Source: Erodium maritimum (taxonomy: Eukaryota > Streptophyta > Magnoliopsida > Geraniales > Geraniaceae). From it: DNA of 64,000 nt. The notes under the pieces were generated by a model. The model made no database searches. It saw nothing but the letters and a program-made list of their open reading frames with translations, and was not told the origin of the DNA. The stretch is taken from the NCBI GenBank assembly GCA_963921825.1, contig OY997592.1, forward strand, positions 57,556,336-57,620,335. Reading direction: 5' to 3'. Positions 1-9,957 of the stretch are shown here, piece after piece; positions within the stretch are counted from its first letter, which is position 1; each line of letters opens with the position of its first letter. Both the position numbers and the translations under genes were made by a program.

Positions 1-479
1 TTTGATTTTTGTAAGAAAAAATGTACCTTTTTCTGATAAATGCAGCATTTTCATCTGCTTTTGATTACCCTTTGTTTGGCTACTGAGAAAATGTAGGAAG
101 AAGTCATAAAGTTAGAGTCTTGAACATTGCATATGCTGCCTCATAGCATACATCAGGCTGTCTTGATTCAAGTTTATATATACATTTATTTGTGCTTTTA
201 CCACCAAAATGGGTGGTGCTTCCTGGTGTGGAGTTATAATTGTCAATCATCAATTTATGTTTCTTATTATGCAGGTTTGAAGAAAGTGCATGTTATGACA
301 TTTGTTACCAAGCTATATCTGTATCTGTATCCGAGGATGTTTCATTAGCTTATTTTGAGATCCTTTATTAGCTCCACTCCTTTGAGCTCACATTTTCAAC
401 AATCTTGGGATGTTATTAGCCTTGTGAAGCCTTCAGAATCTCTTAGTTTCTTGATTCATATCAATCTTTAAGTAGAAAA
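1..479 (+). promoter_or_regulatory. 5' flank and probable leader of the MCTP gene
   Basis: This AT-rich stretch lies directly upstream of the MCTP start codon at 480 and has no convincing coding region. A possible intron acceptor (pyrimidine tract then gcag) lies near 270-275. Plant MCTP genes commonly have an intron-free coding region with an intron in the leader, so part of this is probably leader or leader intron. No TATA box can be assigned with confidence. Confidence 0.35.
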
Positions 480-833
480 ATGGCCAAGCCTCCCCAAGCC
501 ATAGACTTTTCCCTGAAAGAGACCTCACCAAACATTGGCGGGGCTTGGGTTACCGGTGACAAGCTCTCTAGCACCTATGACCTTGTGGAGCAGATGCAAT
601 ACATTTACGTCTGTGTAGTCAAGGCCAAAGATTTACCTAGGAAGGAGGTTACAGGTAGCTGTGACCCATACGTGGAAGTAAAGCTCGGGAACTACAAGGG
701 AATCACAAAGCATTTCGAGAATAAGTCAAACCCTGAATGGAACCATGTCTTTGCGTTCTCAAAAGACAGGATCCAAGCTTCAGCCCTGGAAGTGGTGGTC
801 AAGGACAAGGACTTTGCAGCAGACGATTTCATG
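480..833 (+). pseudogene. MCTP3/4-type C2 protein, 5' fragment before the hAT insertion
   Basis: The open frame starts MAKPPQAIDFSLKET and runs through the first C2 domain (about residues 40-118), including the typical plant MCTP stretches YDLVEQMQYIYV and GSCDPYVEVKLGNYKG and the block NPEWN. MCTP proteins are endoplasmic reticulum/plasmodesma tethers with three or four C2 domains and a C-terminal membrane domain. This frame is cut after codon DDFM by a transposon beginning at 834; the ORF then runs four residues into the transposon and stops. The same gene resumes at 9958. The start codon was chosen because the family usually begins with a short peptide followed by the DFSLKET motif. Closest relatives by eye are FTIP3/FTIP4 (MCTP3/MCTP4), though other MCTPs are possible. 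The 5' part itself has no lesion, so a transcript could still encode an isolated C2 domain. Confidence 0.9.
826..833. repeat. 8 bp target-site duplication of the hAT (left copy)
   Basis: The octamer ATTTCATG here is repeated exactly at 9958-9965. Removing the transposon and one copy gives a continuous MCTP reading frame across the junction (…DDFM then GWAWFDLND…). Eight base pairs is the diagnostic TSD length of hAT transposons. Confidence 0.92.
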
Positions 834-1045
834 CAGGGCCGACCCTGAGAATTTGGAGCCCCAAGCGACTCACTTTTTTGAGCCCCTTAGTCTCAAATTT
901 TTTTACCGAAACCATATAATATTACATTCATCAATATCACATCTTAATATGCAAATTCATCAATATCACTTCTTAATATGCAAACCCAATTATCTCCCCA
1001 TTCATTATTCCCTAAACCACTATCAACATAGAAATGGTAATCACA

Positions 1046-1050
1046 GTAGG
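1046..1050. repeat. 5 bp TSD (GTAGG) of the inverted-LTR element, left copy
   Basis: GTAGG precedes the TG of the left LTR and recurs at 5090-5094 just after the CA of the right, inverted LTR. A 5 bp TSD is typical of LTR retrotransposon integrase. Confidence 0.85.
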
Positions 1051-2592
1051 TGATGTGGACATAAATTGCATCGATTCTAGATGTTTTTAGCCCACATTCT
1101 TAAGCATTTTAGTCCCGAGATTGTATAATTTGGACCACTTTTCTCTCGTTAATCGTATTGTGTCTCTTATTATGTTTTTTAGGTGATATGATATAAAAAG
1201 GGCTAAAATAGAGGAAAACCCGGTTTTAGAAGTTCTAGAAGCTGGCAGATCTTGTGAAAAGTATAATTCTTCATATGAACTCCGATTGCCTTGAATGTTA
1301 TGTTAAATCAAAGGGAATTCAGAGATCTACAACTTTTGTCAAGGGCCCAAAGCCGTTCCGACCCTCTATCAGGCCCACGCGAGGCTTGCAAACTTCCAGA
1401 CGGGTTTCCTACTTAAAAAAAAGGAAATTTTCCTATTCCAAATCCGAATTTGAGAAGGAAAAGACGGTCTTGAAGTCCTATAAATAGAAGAGCACGAATT
1501 TAGAGAGAACTAACTTGTTTTGGGGACAATCCTAGAAAGCTAGAAGGTGGAGATTGGTGAACTTTGAGGCTTGAAGGAAGAGAAGCAACTTGGGCAAGCT
1601 TTGTAAGAGAAGAGAGTGCTTGAACTCAACCATTGGTATTGTATTTCCACTACTCTTCCAATATGATGATTGCTTATGAATGTTTTTCTTCATCTTCTTC
1701 TTCTTCTTCTTCTTCTTCTTCTTCTTCTTCTTCTTCTTCTTCTTCTTCTTCTTCTTCTTCTTCTTCTTCTTCTTCTTCTTCTTCTTCTTCTTCTTCTTCT
1801 TCTTCTTCTTCTTCTTCTTCTTTCTCCATGAGTAGCTAAACTCCATAATCTAGGGTTATGGGGGAGTAGAGATTTACTTTCCAATGTATTGAATGTAAGA
1901 ATGCATATTGTGTTGGTTGATTTGATTTAGGGTTTGTATTAGATTTGAACTTAATGCTCTATCTCCCGGGTAGGCTTGATAGAAGGTGGGAATTGCAATC
2001 TGACACTCGTGAGAGGTGGGTTGTAATTAGGTCAGAAATCTTTTACAAATTGGGTTTAAATCTAGACTAGTGATAGCTAGGGTAACACGATTGCAATAAC
2101 CATAGGATTCAAACCGAAAGTTAGAAATTATCAAAGAACGTAATGCTTTGGGTCTCCCTACATCCTGATTCGTGAGAGCTGGGTGGTTAGATTCCATTAG
2201 GGTCCGAAACAACGTGAGGAGTTAGGACTAGTTTGAGAGATAATTCGTTGCCCCTAAAATCAAACAACTTCATAGTATTCATCGTCGTTTAAATGCATTG
2301 GAATTGGTCTCTATGAACCCCAAAACCTTAGATTATCTTTTTCTCTGATTCTAATCTCTTCGGTTTTACCTAAATACTTGTTCACCTTTTAATTACTTGT
2401 TTACATTTGCATGATCTTTTAAAACCAAAAACCATCATATTATCGAAACAGCTTAACTACGATTTTGATATAGAACATGCTTGACTCGTGCTCCCTTGGG
2501 TACGATAATCCGGAACTTAAATTCCAAAAATACTACTTGACGACCGGTACGCTTGCCGTGTCCTTTTCTGTGCTAAAAAACCCAGGGCGTCA
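1051..2592 (+). repeat. Left LTR of the palindromic element
   Basis: The LTR runs from TGATGTGG to GGCGTCA (TG…CA) and is about 1542 bp. It contains a pure TTC microsatellite at about 1689-1821. It is followed after a six-base gap by the primer-binding site at 2599. The inverted copy at 3611-5089 is shorter, mainly because its microsatellite is shorter. Confidence 0.85.
1687..1822 (+). repeat. (TTC)n microsatellite, about 44 units
   Basis: An uninterrupted TTC run lies inside the left LTR. The equivalent place in the inverted right LTR (4380-4437) has less than half as many units. The poly-Ser, poly-Lys and poly-Arg open frames over this run are artefacts of the repeat. Confidence 0.97.
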
Positions 2593-2598
2593 AGTTAA

Positions 2599-2616
2599 TG
2601 GCGCCGTTGCCGGGTA
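2599..2616 (+). other. Primer-binding site matching tRNA-Asp (left)
   Basis: TGGCGCCGTTGCCGGG follows the left LTR. This sequence is complementary to the 3' end of plant tRNA-Asp, the primer used by many Ty3/Gypsy elements of the Athila/Tat group. The opposite-strand copy at 3585-3603 has one change in the core (TGGCGTCG). Confidence 0.8.
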
Positions 2617-2706
2617 GCAATTAAGGCAATCTTTTCTATATAGTTTGTGTTACGATTGTTTCATTTTTTTTTTATATATATACCTTTTTAGTCAATTCTT
2701 TGCAAC

Positions 2707-3318
2707 ATGACTTTTATGGATTATAATTATTGTGATATATGCAGAGCTACTGATCATTGGTTTTTGGATTGCGAGTTTCTTGTGGTTTCCGTTAATCCAA
2801 ATTGGAGGGAAACTTCCTCACGATTGCCTAAAGAGACTCAAAGTCAATTGAATGATCTCGTAGAATTGATTAATAAGACAACCTTCAAGGAACTACCAAT
2901 CCACATTGAGGATGATCATTCCGAGCACTTATGTGACACAACAGAGCAAGAAACTCCTGATTCAACCATGAGTTTAGAGGTAAGTGCGGAATGTGAGGTA
3001 TCAAGTTCTTATCCCTCTTGTATTATGCCCATTCCATCTCCATATAGTTTTGATGCATTGAATTCTATAGATGTAAATAATAATTGTATAGTTGAAGAAA
3101 AGAGTTCACAAACTCTTGTTGAGCCAAATCTTCCCATAGTATCCATAGAGTTGGCTGACAGATCTATTAGATATCCAAGGGGTACTATGGAAGATGCTCT
3201 CAAGAAAGGGGCTGTTCTTGAACCTCTAAACTCATGGTTGAATCAGGAGTTTCTTGCTCTGTTGTGTCACATAAGTGCTCGGAATGATCATCTTCAATGT
3301 GGATTGGTAGTTCCTTGA
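2707..3318 (+). CDS. Small retroelement ORF with a CCHC zinc knuckle
   Basis: The 203-codon frame starts MTFMDYNYCDICRATDHW. Residues 9-22 fit the zinc-knuckle spacing CX2CX4HX4C, seen in nucleic-acid-binding Gag-type proteins. The remainder is hydrophilic, low in basic residues, and not recognised. The inverted arm carries a second copy of the first 92 residues or so on the minus strand (3200-3496), after which the two copies diverge at the palindrome centre. The last 40 or so residues of this ORF run across the centre into antisense of the other arm, so the natural C-terminus is missing. Confidence 0.5.
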   Translation: MTFMDYNYCDICRATDHWFLDCEFLVVSVNPNWRETSSRLPKETQSQLNDLVELINKTTFKELPIHIEDDHSEHLCDTTEQETPDSTMSLEVSAECEVSSSYPSCIMPIPSPYSFDALNSIDVNNNCIVEEKSSQTLVEPNLPIVSIELADRSIRYPRGTMEDALKKGAVLEPLNSWLNQEFLALLCHISARNDHLQCGLVVP

Positions 3319-3496
3319 AGGTTGTCTTATTAATCAATTCTACGAGATCATTCAATTGCCTTTGAGTCTCTTTAGGCAATCGTGAGGAAGTTTCCCTCCA
3401 ATTTGGATTAACGGAAACCACAAGAAACTCGCAATCCAAAAACCAATGATCAATAGCTCCGCATATATCACAATAATTATAATCCATAAAAGTCAT
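3200..3496 (-). pseudogene. Inverted second copy of the zinc-knuckle ORF, truncated
   Basis: This is the mirror copy of the ORF at 2707. It keeps the MTFMDYNYCDIC start and the CX2CX4HX4C knuckle with R-to-G and T-to-I changes nearby. It follows the left copy to about residue 92 and then ends six residues later at the centre of the palindrome. It has no independent function that I can infer. Confidence 0.6.
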
Positions 3497-3584
3497 GTTG
3501 CAAAGAATTGACTAAAAAGGTATATATATAAAAAAAAAATGAAACAATCGTAACACAAACTATATAGAAAAGGTTGCCTTAATT

Positions 3585-3603
3585 GCTCCCCGGCAACGAC
3601 GCC
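3585..3603 (-). other. Primer-binding site matching tRNA-Asp (inverted right copy)
   Basis: Read on the minus strand this is TGGCGTCGTTGCCGGGGAG. It follows the inverted LTR and mirrors the site at 2599, giving two opposed primer sites within one element. Confidence 0.75.
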
Positions 3604-3610
3604 ATTAACT

Positions 3611-5089
3611 TGACGCCCTGGTTTTTTATCATAGAAAAGGACACGGCAAGCGTACCGGTCGTCAAGTAGTATTTTTGGAATTTAAGTTCCGGATTATCGT
3701 ACCCAAGGGAGCACGAGTCAAGCACGTTCTATATCAAAATCGTAGTTAAGCTGTTTCGATAATATGATGGTTTTTGGTTTTAAAAGATCATGCAAATGTA
3801 AACAAGTAATTAAAAGGTGAACAAGTATTTAGGTAAAACCGAAGAGATTAGAATCAGAGAAAAAGATAATCTAAGGTTTTGGGGTTCATAGAGACCAATT
3901 CCAATGCATTTAAACGACGATGAATACTGTGAAGTTGTTTGATTTTAGGGGCAACGAATTATCTCTCAAACTAGTCCTAACTCCTCACGTTGTTTCGGAC
4001 CCTAATGGAATCTAACCACCCAGCTCTCACGAATCAGGATGTAGGGAGACCCAAAGCATTACGTTCTTTGATAATTTCTAACTTTCGGTTTGAATCCTAT
4101 GGTTATTGCAATCGTGTTAACCTAGCTATCACTAGTCTAGATTTAAACCCAATTTGTAAAAGATTTCTGACCTAATTACAACCCACCTCTCACGAGTGTC
4201 AGATTGCAATTCCCACCTTCTATCAAGCCTACCCGGGAGATAGAGCATTAAGTTCAAATCTAATACAAACCCTAAATCAAATCAACCAACACAATATGCA
4301 TTCTTACATTCAATACATTGGAAAGTAAATCTCTACTCCCCCATAACCCTAGGTTATGGAGTTTAGCTACTCATGGAGAAAGAAGAAGAAGAAGAAGAAG
4401 AAGAAGAAGAAGAAGAAGAAGAAGAAGAAGAAGAAGATGAAGAAAAACATTCATAAGCAATCATCATATTGAAAGAGTAGTGGAAATACAATACCAATGT
4501 AGAATTACAATGGTTGAGTTCAAGCACTCTCTTCTCTTACAAAGCTTGCCCAAGTTGCTTCTCTTCCTTCAAGCCTCAAAGTTCACCAATCTCCGCCTTC
4601 TAGCTCTCTAGGATTGTCCCCAAAACAAGTTAGTTCTCTCTAAATTCGTGTTATAGGACTTCAAGACCCTCTTTTCCTTCTCAAATTCGGATTTGGAATA
4701 GGAAAATTTCATTTTTTTTTTTTAAGTAGGAAACTCGTCCGGAAGTTTGCAAGCCACGCGCGGGCCTGATAGTGGGCCGGAACGGCTTTGGGCCCTTGAC
4801 AAAAGTTGTAGATCTCTGAATTGCCTTTGATTTAACATAAAATTCAAGGCAATCGGAATTCGTATGAAAAAGTTATGTTTTTCACAAGATCAGTCAGCTT
4901 CCAGAACTCCTAAAACCGGGTTTTCCTCTATTTTAGCCCTTTTTTATATTAAATCACCTACAAAACATAATAAGAGACACAATACGATTAACGAGAGAAA
5001 AGTGGTCCAAATTATACAATCTCGGGACTAAAATGCTTAAGAATGTGGGCTAAAAACATCTAGAATCGATGCAATTTATGTCCACATCA
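3611..5089 (-). repeat. Right LTR of the palindromic element, inverted
   Basis: On the minus strand it runs TGATGTGG…GGCGTCA and is about 1479 bp. It carries the shorter GAA microsatellite at 4380-4437 and scattered single-base differences from the left LTR. It is followed on its outer side by the TSD GTAGG at 5090-5094. Confidence 0.85.
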
Positions 5090-5360
5090 GTAGGTACATG
5101 TGTTGAGAGAATATAACTGAGTAAACATAGTGAGAGAGAGTACTTACATGAAATAGAAGACAATAGTGAACTCCAACATTCCAACAAAGAAATATGCAAT
5201 ACAAAAGTGAATCCATAATCTTGAGAGAAGGCTCCACGCCAAACCTTCAAAAACATAAAAAGAAAAGAAAAAAGAAGTAGTGTTAATAATAAACGAATGC
5301 AAACAAAAATAAGAATTACAACCAAGTAAGTTGAAAATACCTAAAATGCATATATGTTCG

Positions 5361-7409
5361 TCAATTTTGAAAAATTGTTCTTCTCGCAGTTTTGCTAGCA
5401 AAATCATTCATCAATCTTTCATAATCAATATCCAGAAGCAGATTTTTCTCAATTGAGATCATAGACAAACCATTTAGCCTCTCTTATGACATTGTAGAAC
5501 GAAGATAAGACTTGATCAGTTTTAACTTTGAAAAACTCCTTTCAGTAGAAGCAACTGTAACTGGTATAGTCAATAGAATCCTGTAAGCAATAGTAGCATT
5601 CGGATAACACCCTTCCATCATCTTCAAAAAATTTATAATCTCAATTGCCTTTTCAGTTCCAGGTGGCAAGCATTCTTTCAAGACTCTTAACTCAAGAAAC
5701 AAATCCCTCCCATCAATATCAGAGGCATCGCCATGCTTCAGAAAACTTTCAAGGTTGATGCTAGAAGCCTTCAGAGTATCATCATTTGCAGACTGCAACT
5801 TTCTCACATTGAATAAAAAACCAAAAGTGTTCTCATATAACTGAAACTGATCGAATCTGAACTGAAGTGATGAATCGACATAATCTAGTAAACTAATGAA
5901 ATAGTTCACTCTAAGATCTTCTTCAGCTGACAATACCACATCTTCTTCACCACTTTCATCAAACTGTTTTTTTTTTCTTTTTCTGAAACGTGATTCACTG
6001 AGTATAGGTTCAATACCTACTTTACGTGCTATCTTCTTTGCTTCTTCCATAGCCTTTTCAAATCCGTGCTCCCGAGCATTTTGAAAGTAGGAAATCAACC
6101 CTCTCAGTTGGGCAATCGCAATATCGATGTCCATATTTTCTGCCTGCAATAACTTACTGACGGCATTAATAGAGAACAAAATATCATGCCAAATGACCAT
6201 ACCGAACACAAATTCTAAACTCGGAATTCCTTTCTTTCATAGCAATGCCTCGGCATCACTTCGTGTCTTAGGATCATCCTTTGTTTTTGCTAACTTAAGC
6301 AGTGCTTTTTTTATCTCTGGAATTTGGAATCTAATAGCAGACACACTCTCAAGACGACTTTCCCAACGAGTTTCAGACAATGGCTTCACAGTGATGCCAT
6401 TAGTTCCATTTGCTTCAGTAAAAACACTCCATCTCTTTGTAGAAGAAGAAAACAAGCAATAAACACACTGCACAATTCCAAAGAATGAGATTGCCAAATC
6501 ACATGAGTGTGCCATGTCACAAAGTGTGAGATTGAGACTATGACATCCGCATGGAGTGTAAAATGCTCTAGAATTTATGTCGAGTAGTCTTTTCTGCACA
6601 CCTTTGTTTTTACCTTTCATATTTGCTCCATTATCATACCCTTGCCCCCTCACATTATCGATATCTAGGTTGAGATCATGTAATGCCTGTGTAAGTGAAT
6701 CAAAAAGTCCTTCTCCGGATGTATCATCAACCTTTATAAATTGGAGGAAATATTTTTCAACTTTGGCATGATCGGTTGATGTGTTCACACATCGAATAAC
6801 AAGTGTCATTTCCTCTTCATGACTTAGGTCAGGAGTGCAATCAAGTGAATTTTCTTGATTATCAATGATTTCAACTCTCCAGCTAGCATCTGAATCAATT
6901 CGTTCTGAATTTTATGACTAAGATAATGATAATGAATTTCTTTACCCTGAATGCGCCGAATATGCTCCTTCATAACTGGATCAAACTCACCTAGCATCTC
7001 AATTATACCCAAAAAAATTACCATTGTTCTCATCGCCAATCTTCTCATTATCTCCACGGAAAGCCATATTGTTTTTAGCAAGAGTCTTAACCACTGCAAA
7101 AATCCTAATCATAACTTGCTTCCAATGCTCCCTCTCCTTGTTAATGGCTTGTTGCACGTCTTTGTCAATAGTAGCATCACTCTTAAATCTTCTTTCTAAT
7201 TCTTTCCACGAATGCATACGTCTAATGTGATCTTTGCCAACTTCATGCTCTTTAAGACTTCTGCTAAGGTTTTTCCAATTATCAAATCTCGTGGAAGCGA
7301 GAAAGCTAGAAGACTTATTGTGGCTAAACAACTTGCAACATAAGCAAAAAACTTTATTCGCAACTTTTGAATAAAGAAGCCACTTTCTATCTAGATCCTC
7401 CCCATTCAT
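5361..7409 (-). pseudogene. hAT transposase (TTF zinc finger, DUF4371, dimerisation domain), broken
   Basis: Three minus-strand blocks in one frame form a ZMYM1-like hAT transposase. The first (7409-6999) has the zinc-binding stretch VFCLCCKLFS and the DNWKN…LKEHE block. The second (6809-6237) has the catalytic-domain stretches [12 protein letters not shown] and [10 protein letters not shown]. The third (6209-5484, continuing to 5361) has the C-terminal dimerisation region with TVASTERSFSKLKLIKSYLRSTM. In-frame stops occur at 6237-6239 and 5484-5486, and two compensating frameshifts flank a segment in another frame (about 6824-7020). The normal N-terminus upstream of 7409 is not clear. The protein would have cut and pasted the host hAT element; in this state it is dead. 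Confidence 0.88.
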
Positions 7410-7453
7410 TAGCTTTTGGGAGTAATAGGAGTTTGAAAAATGTCTTCTAGTAT

Positions 7454-7600
7454 CACAACTATATCAACATATTTATAAATTTCTAAGGGCTCTGCAGATT
7501 TGGAGTTTGTGCCACAACTATATCAACAGATTTATAAATTTCTAAGGGCTCTGCAGATTTGGAGTTTGTGCCACAACTATATCAACAGATTTATCCCTCC
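7454..7600 (+). repeat. 59 bp tandem repeat, about 2.5 copies
   Basis: The unit starting cacaactatatcaaca begins at 7454, 7513 and 7572, a constant period of 59 bp, with only scattered base changes. It lies between the transposase and the MULE, within the hAT. Confidence 0.85.
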
Positions 7601-7711
7601 CACTCCCATTCATGACAGATTCATAACCATATAATTGTTGACCGATTCGAATTGCTACATGTATGTCAATAACATAATTCTAGACTGATTATGTAGCTAA
7701 TAATAATGTTA

Positions 7712-9464
7712 GGGTTAAATATTGAAACTTACTCTTAAGTTTTGGTCACAAACACTACACTACCCATGTTTGAAAAATCATATTTCCCATACCTAAACTA
7801 TTGGGCACGTGATTCTGTTAGTAAAAATGGATGGAATATTCCATTCCGTTAGTCATGTGACATCATGTGCTAGTTAGTTGAGAGTAAAATGACGATTTTG
7901 CCCTTACTCATATTAACTCTATGATTTCAATAAGGAAAATTATTGTTTTACCCTTGTTTAATAATAAATAAAACTAAAATATAAATATAAAATAATAAAT
8001 TAAATTAAATAAATAATAAATTAAATATAATAATAGAGTTTTAACTAATAAAATAATAAGTACAAATAAAACTAAATAAAAAAGCAAATCTGGTACAAAA
8101 CAACCTTTCATTTCCCTAAACCTCTTTGCAAATCAACCTAGATCTACCTCTTCCAAACACCTAATCGTTATCTTCAAAATCAAATTGGCCTCCTCTAAAA
8201 TCCTCATCTCCTTAATCCCGGCTCATGCACTTCAATCTCCGGCACCCTCGTCTTCACCGGCGAGCTGATCGGGACGGTGAGCACGCTTTCTCTGGCTTCG
8301 CCCACGTTACGAAGGGAAGCTTCTTTGTCGCCGTTTCCACGCCACGAGCATGTCTTCTCCGGCGAGAACTTCATCTCCGGCCTTCCTCTGCCACTGCTCC
8401 CGTTGTTCCAGATTCACGATAAGAATCACATCTCTGTCCTTGCCCTAGACGTTGCCGCTTCTCCAGATCCACGACAAGACTCTGCACCAGATTGAAGAAC
8501 ACATGCATATCGTTGCTCCAGATCCACAAATTTTTTTCTCCCCCAAACTCTTCTGGACCAGGTTTTGCAGAGTTTAAGCATTTAAAATTTGGGACAGGGA
8601 GTTAGGGATTTTAGTGTTTGAATATGAAGATTCAGATTTAGGTTCATATGGCTGGTTTTAGGAAATTGATTTTGTGGTCTTGACGGTGTTGTGGTTTCGA
8701 GGAAGGTGAGCTTATGAAAAATGTCTAGATATTGGGTCTTAAACTAGTGGAGGAATTTTACAGGTTTGAGGTCTCTTTGTTGATAGCATGGTGGGTGAGT
8801 TTGGGTTGGATTTGTTGATGATTTTGGTGCATGTTTGTAACTGATAGAAGAGCAATTGATGGTTTGATGGTGATGTTAATCCCTGGAGTTCCTTTAATAT
8901 CAAGAGCTGGAGTTGCTTTAAGATCGAGAGCTGCAAAAAAAAATTATAAAATGATCTAACTCAATCAAATGATCGAGAGATGCATGATGGGTCTGTGTCA
9001 AACTCACTGAAATGATCCAAAACAAGAGCATAAACAAGTAGCGAAACAAGGAAAAAATAAAAAAGAAGAAGGAAGGAATTAATTTTTATTGAAAACTTAA
9101 AAGAATTATCAAACAAAAGTTAGAAAAAAAAACAAAAATTATAAGAAAAAACTATTAAAAAAAAAGAAAATTTGAAAATTAATACAAGAAATAAAATTTA
9201 AAATGGAAAAGAAATAATTAGGAATTAATTATAACATTAAGTAATTAATAATAGTTAACAAAGAGGGGTAAATTAGTCTTTCAATTCATAAGAGTAAGTT
9301 AATTCAAATTCAGAAGGATAAAAGGGTCATTTCATGTTCTGCTGTTAGTTTTTGCTAAGAGAATCGCGTGCCCAATAGTTTAGGTATGGCAAATATGATT
9401 TTTCAAACATAGGTAGTGTAGTGTTCGTGACCAAAACTTAAGAGTAAGTTTCAATATTTAACCC
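7712..9464. mobile_element. Non-autonomous Mutator-like element with long TIRs
   Basis: Both ends start GGGTTAAATATTGAAAC when read inward, and the inverted match continues for about 115 bp (7712-7828 against 9350-9464). A 9 bp TSD, ATAATGTTA, lies at 7703-7711 and 9465-9473. Long TIRs with a 9 bp TSD are diagnostic of Mutator-like elements. There is no transposase. The interior contains a GC-rich segment (about 8100-8530) unlike the AT-rich remainder. Confidence 0.88.
8100..8530 (+). other. GC-rich insert inside the MULE, possible captured gene fragment
   Basis: This block has much higher GC content than the AT-rich flanks and begins with leader-like text rich in ctcc and aatc. Short open frames at 8225-8422 and 8277-8495 have no recognisable domain. 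Capture of host gene pieces between long TIRs is well known for Pack-MULEs, so this is a plausible captured leader or exon, but the source is not identified. Confidence 0.35.
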
Positions 9465-9957
9465 ATAATGTTATGTGACTTTCAAATATGTTTTTATATT
9501 AAAGATGGGACAATCTCCAGTTCCTAATTTGTGTAGATCATGCATAGACCATGAACAAAAAAAATTTAACACGTAAAGCATTCAAATATGTTTTTATATT
9601 AAATAAACTCGGAAAATTAATGGTAATGAGTATTAAAAACTACTGATAAGGACATACTTCAGCCTGAATGTACAGTATGTACTGAACTTCTTTGATGCGA
9701 AACTCAGCGGGAGGTCCGGGCGACGGGCGACGGCGCGGGAGGTCTCAGGTCTGTTTCTGAATTATGAACGACGATCGTGCGTGAGGGTGTTTCTGAATTC
9801 TGATCGTGGAATGCGAATGGCCGAATGGGGAAGAGGAAGGGGCTGCATTGGGCTTTTTTATATGGGCTTTTCTATTATATATATAAAAATACATATATAC
9901 TTTTTTTTCTTGAGCCCCAAGCAACGGCTTGGGCTGCTTGGCCTCAGGCCGGCACTG

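Larger units (their letters stand above)
1051..5089. mobile_element. Palindromic LTR-retroelement with two inverted LTRs
   Basis: The element begins TGATGTGGACATAAATTG and ends with the exact inverse. Two arms of about 1.9 kb (about 1051-2982 and 3219-5089) are near-complementary, with a spacer of about 235 bp. Each arm holds one LTR (1051-2592 and inverted 3611-5089), then a primer-binding site matching the 3' end of tRNA-Asp, then the start of the same small ORF. The two LTRs therefore point towards each other, unlike a normal retrotransposon, whose LTRs are direct repeats. A 5 bp TSD shows that the whole palindrome was inserted as one unit. No protease, reverse transcriptase or integrase is present, so it is non-autonomous. 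Transcripts could fold into a very long hairpin. Confidence 0.88.
834..9957 (-). mobile_element. hAT-superfamily DNA transposon, 9.1 kb, containing nested elements
   Basis: The element begins CAGGGCCGACCCTGAG and ends with the approximate reverse complement (CAGTGCCGGCCTGAGG when read inward from 9957). It is flanked by the 8 bp TSD ATTTCATG. The subterminal stretch GAGCCCCAAGC is also present at both ends in opposite orientation. A transposase with TTF-type zinc finger, DUF4371 and hAT dimerisation regions lies on the minus strand at 5361-7409. The element has been enlarged by an inverted-LTR retroelement (1051-5089) and by a MULE (7712-9464). It sits inside the coding exon of an MCTP gene. 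The transposase is broken by stops and frameshifts, so the element cannot be autonomous now. Confidence 0.92.

Noticed and set aside
1532..1884. Long poly-Lys, poly-Ser and poly-Arg open frames at 1532-1884
   Set aside because: They are translations of the TTC microsatellite in the LTR and have no start context or domain.
3990..4175. Short ORF MFRTLMESNHPALTNQDVGR repeated at 2027-2212 on the minus strand and here on the plus strand
   Set aside because: The two copies are the two arms of the palindromic element; the frame is inside the LTR and not coding.
7454..7600. 59 bp repeats as a regulatory array of the hAT
   Set aside because: They are only two and a half copies in a decayed element, and no other support is seen.
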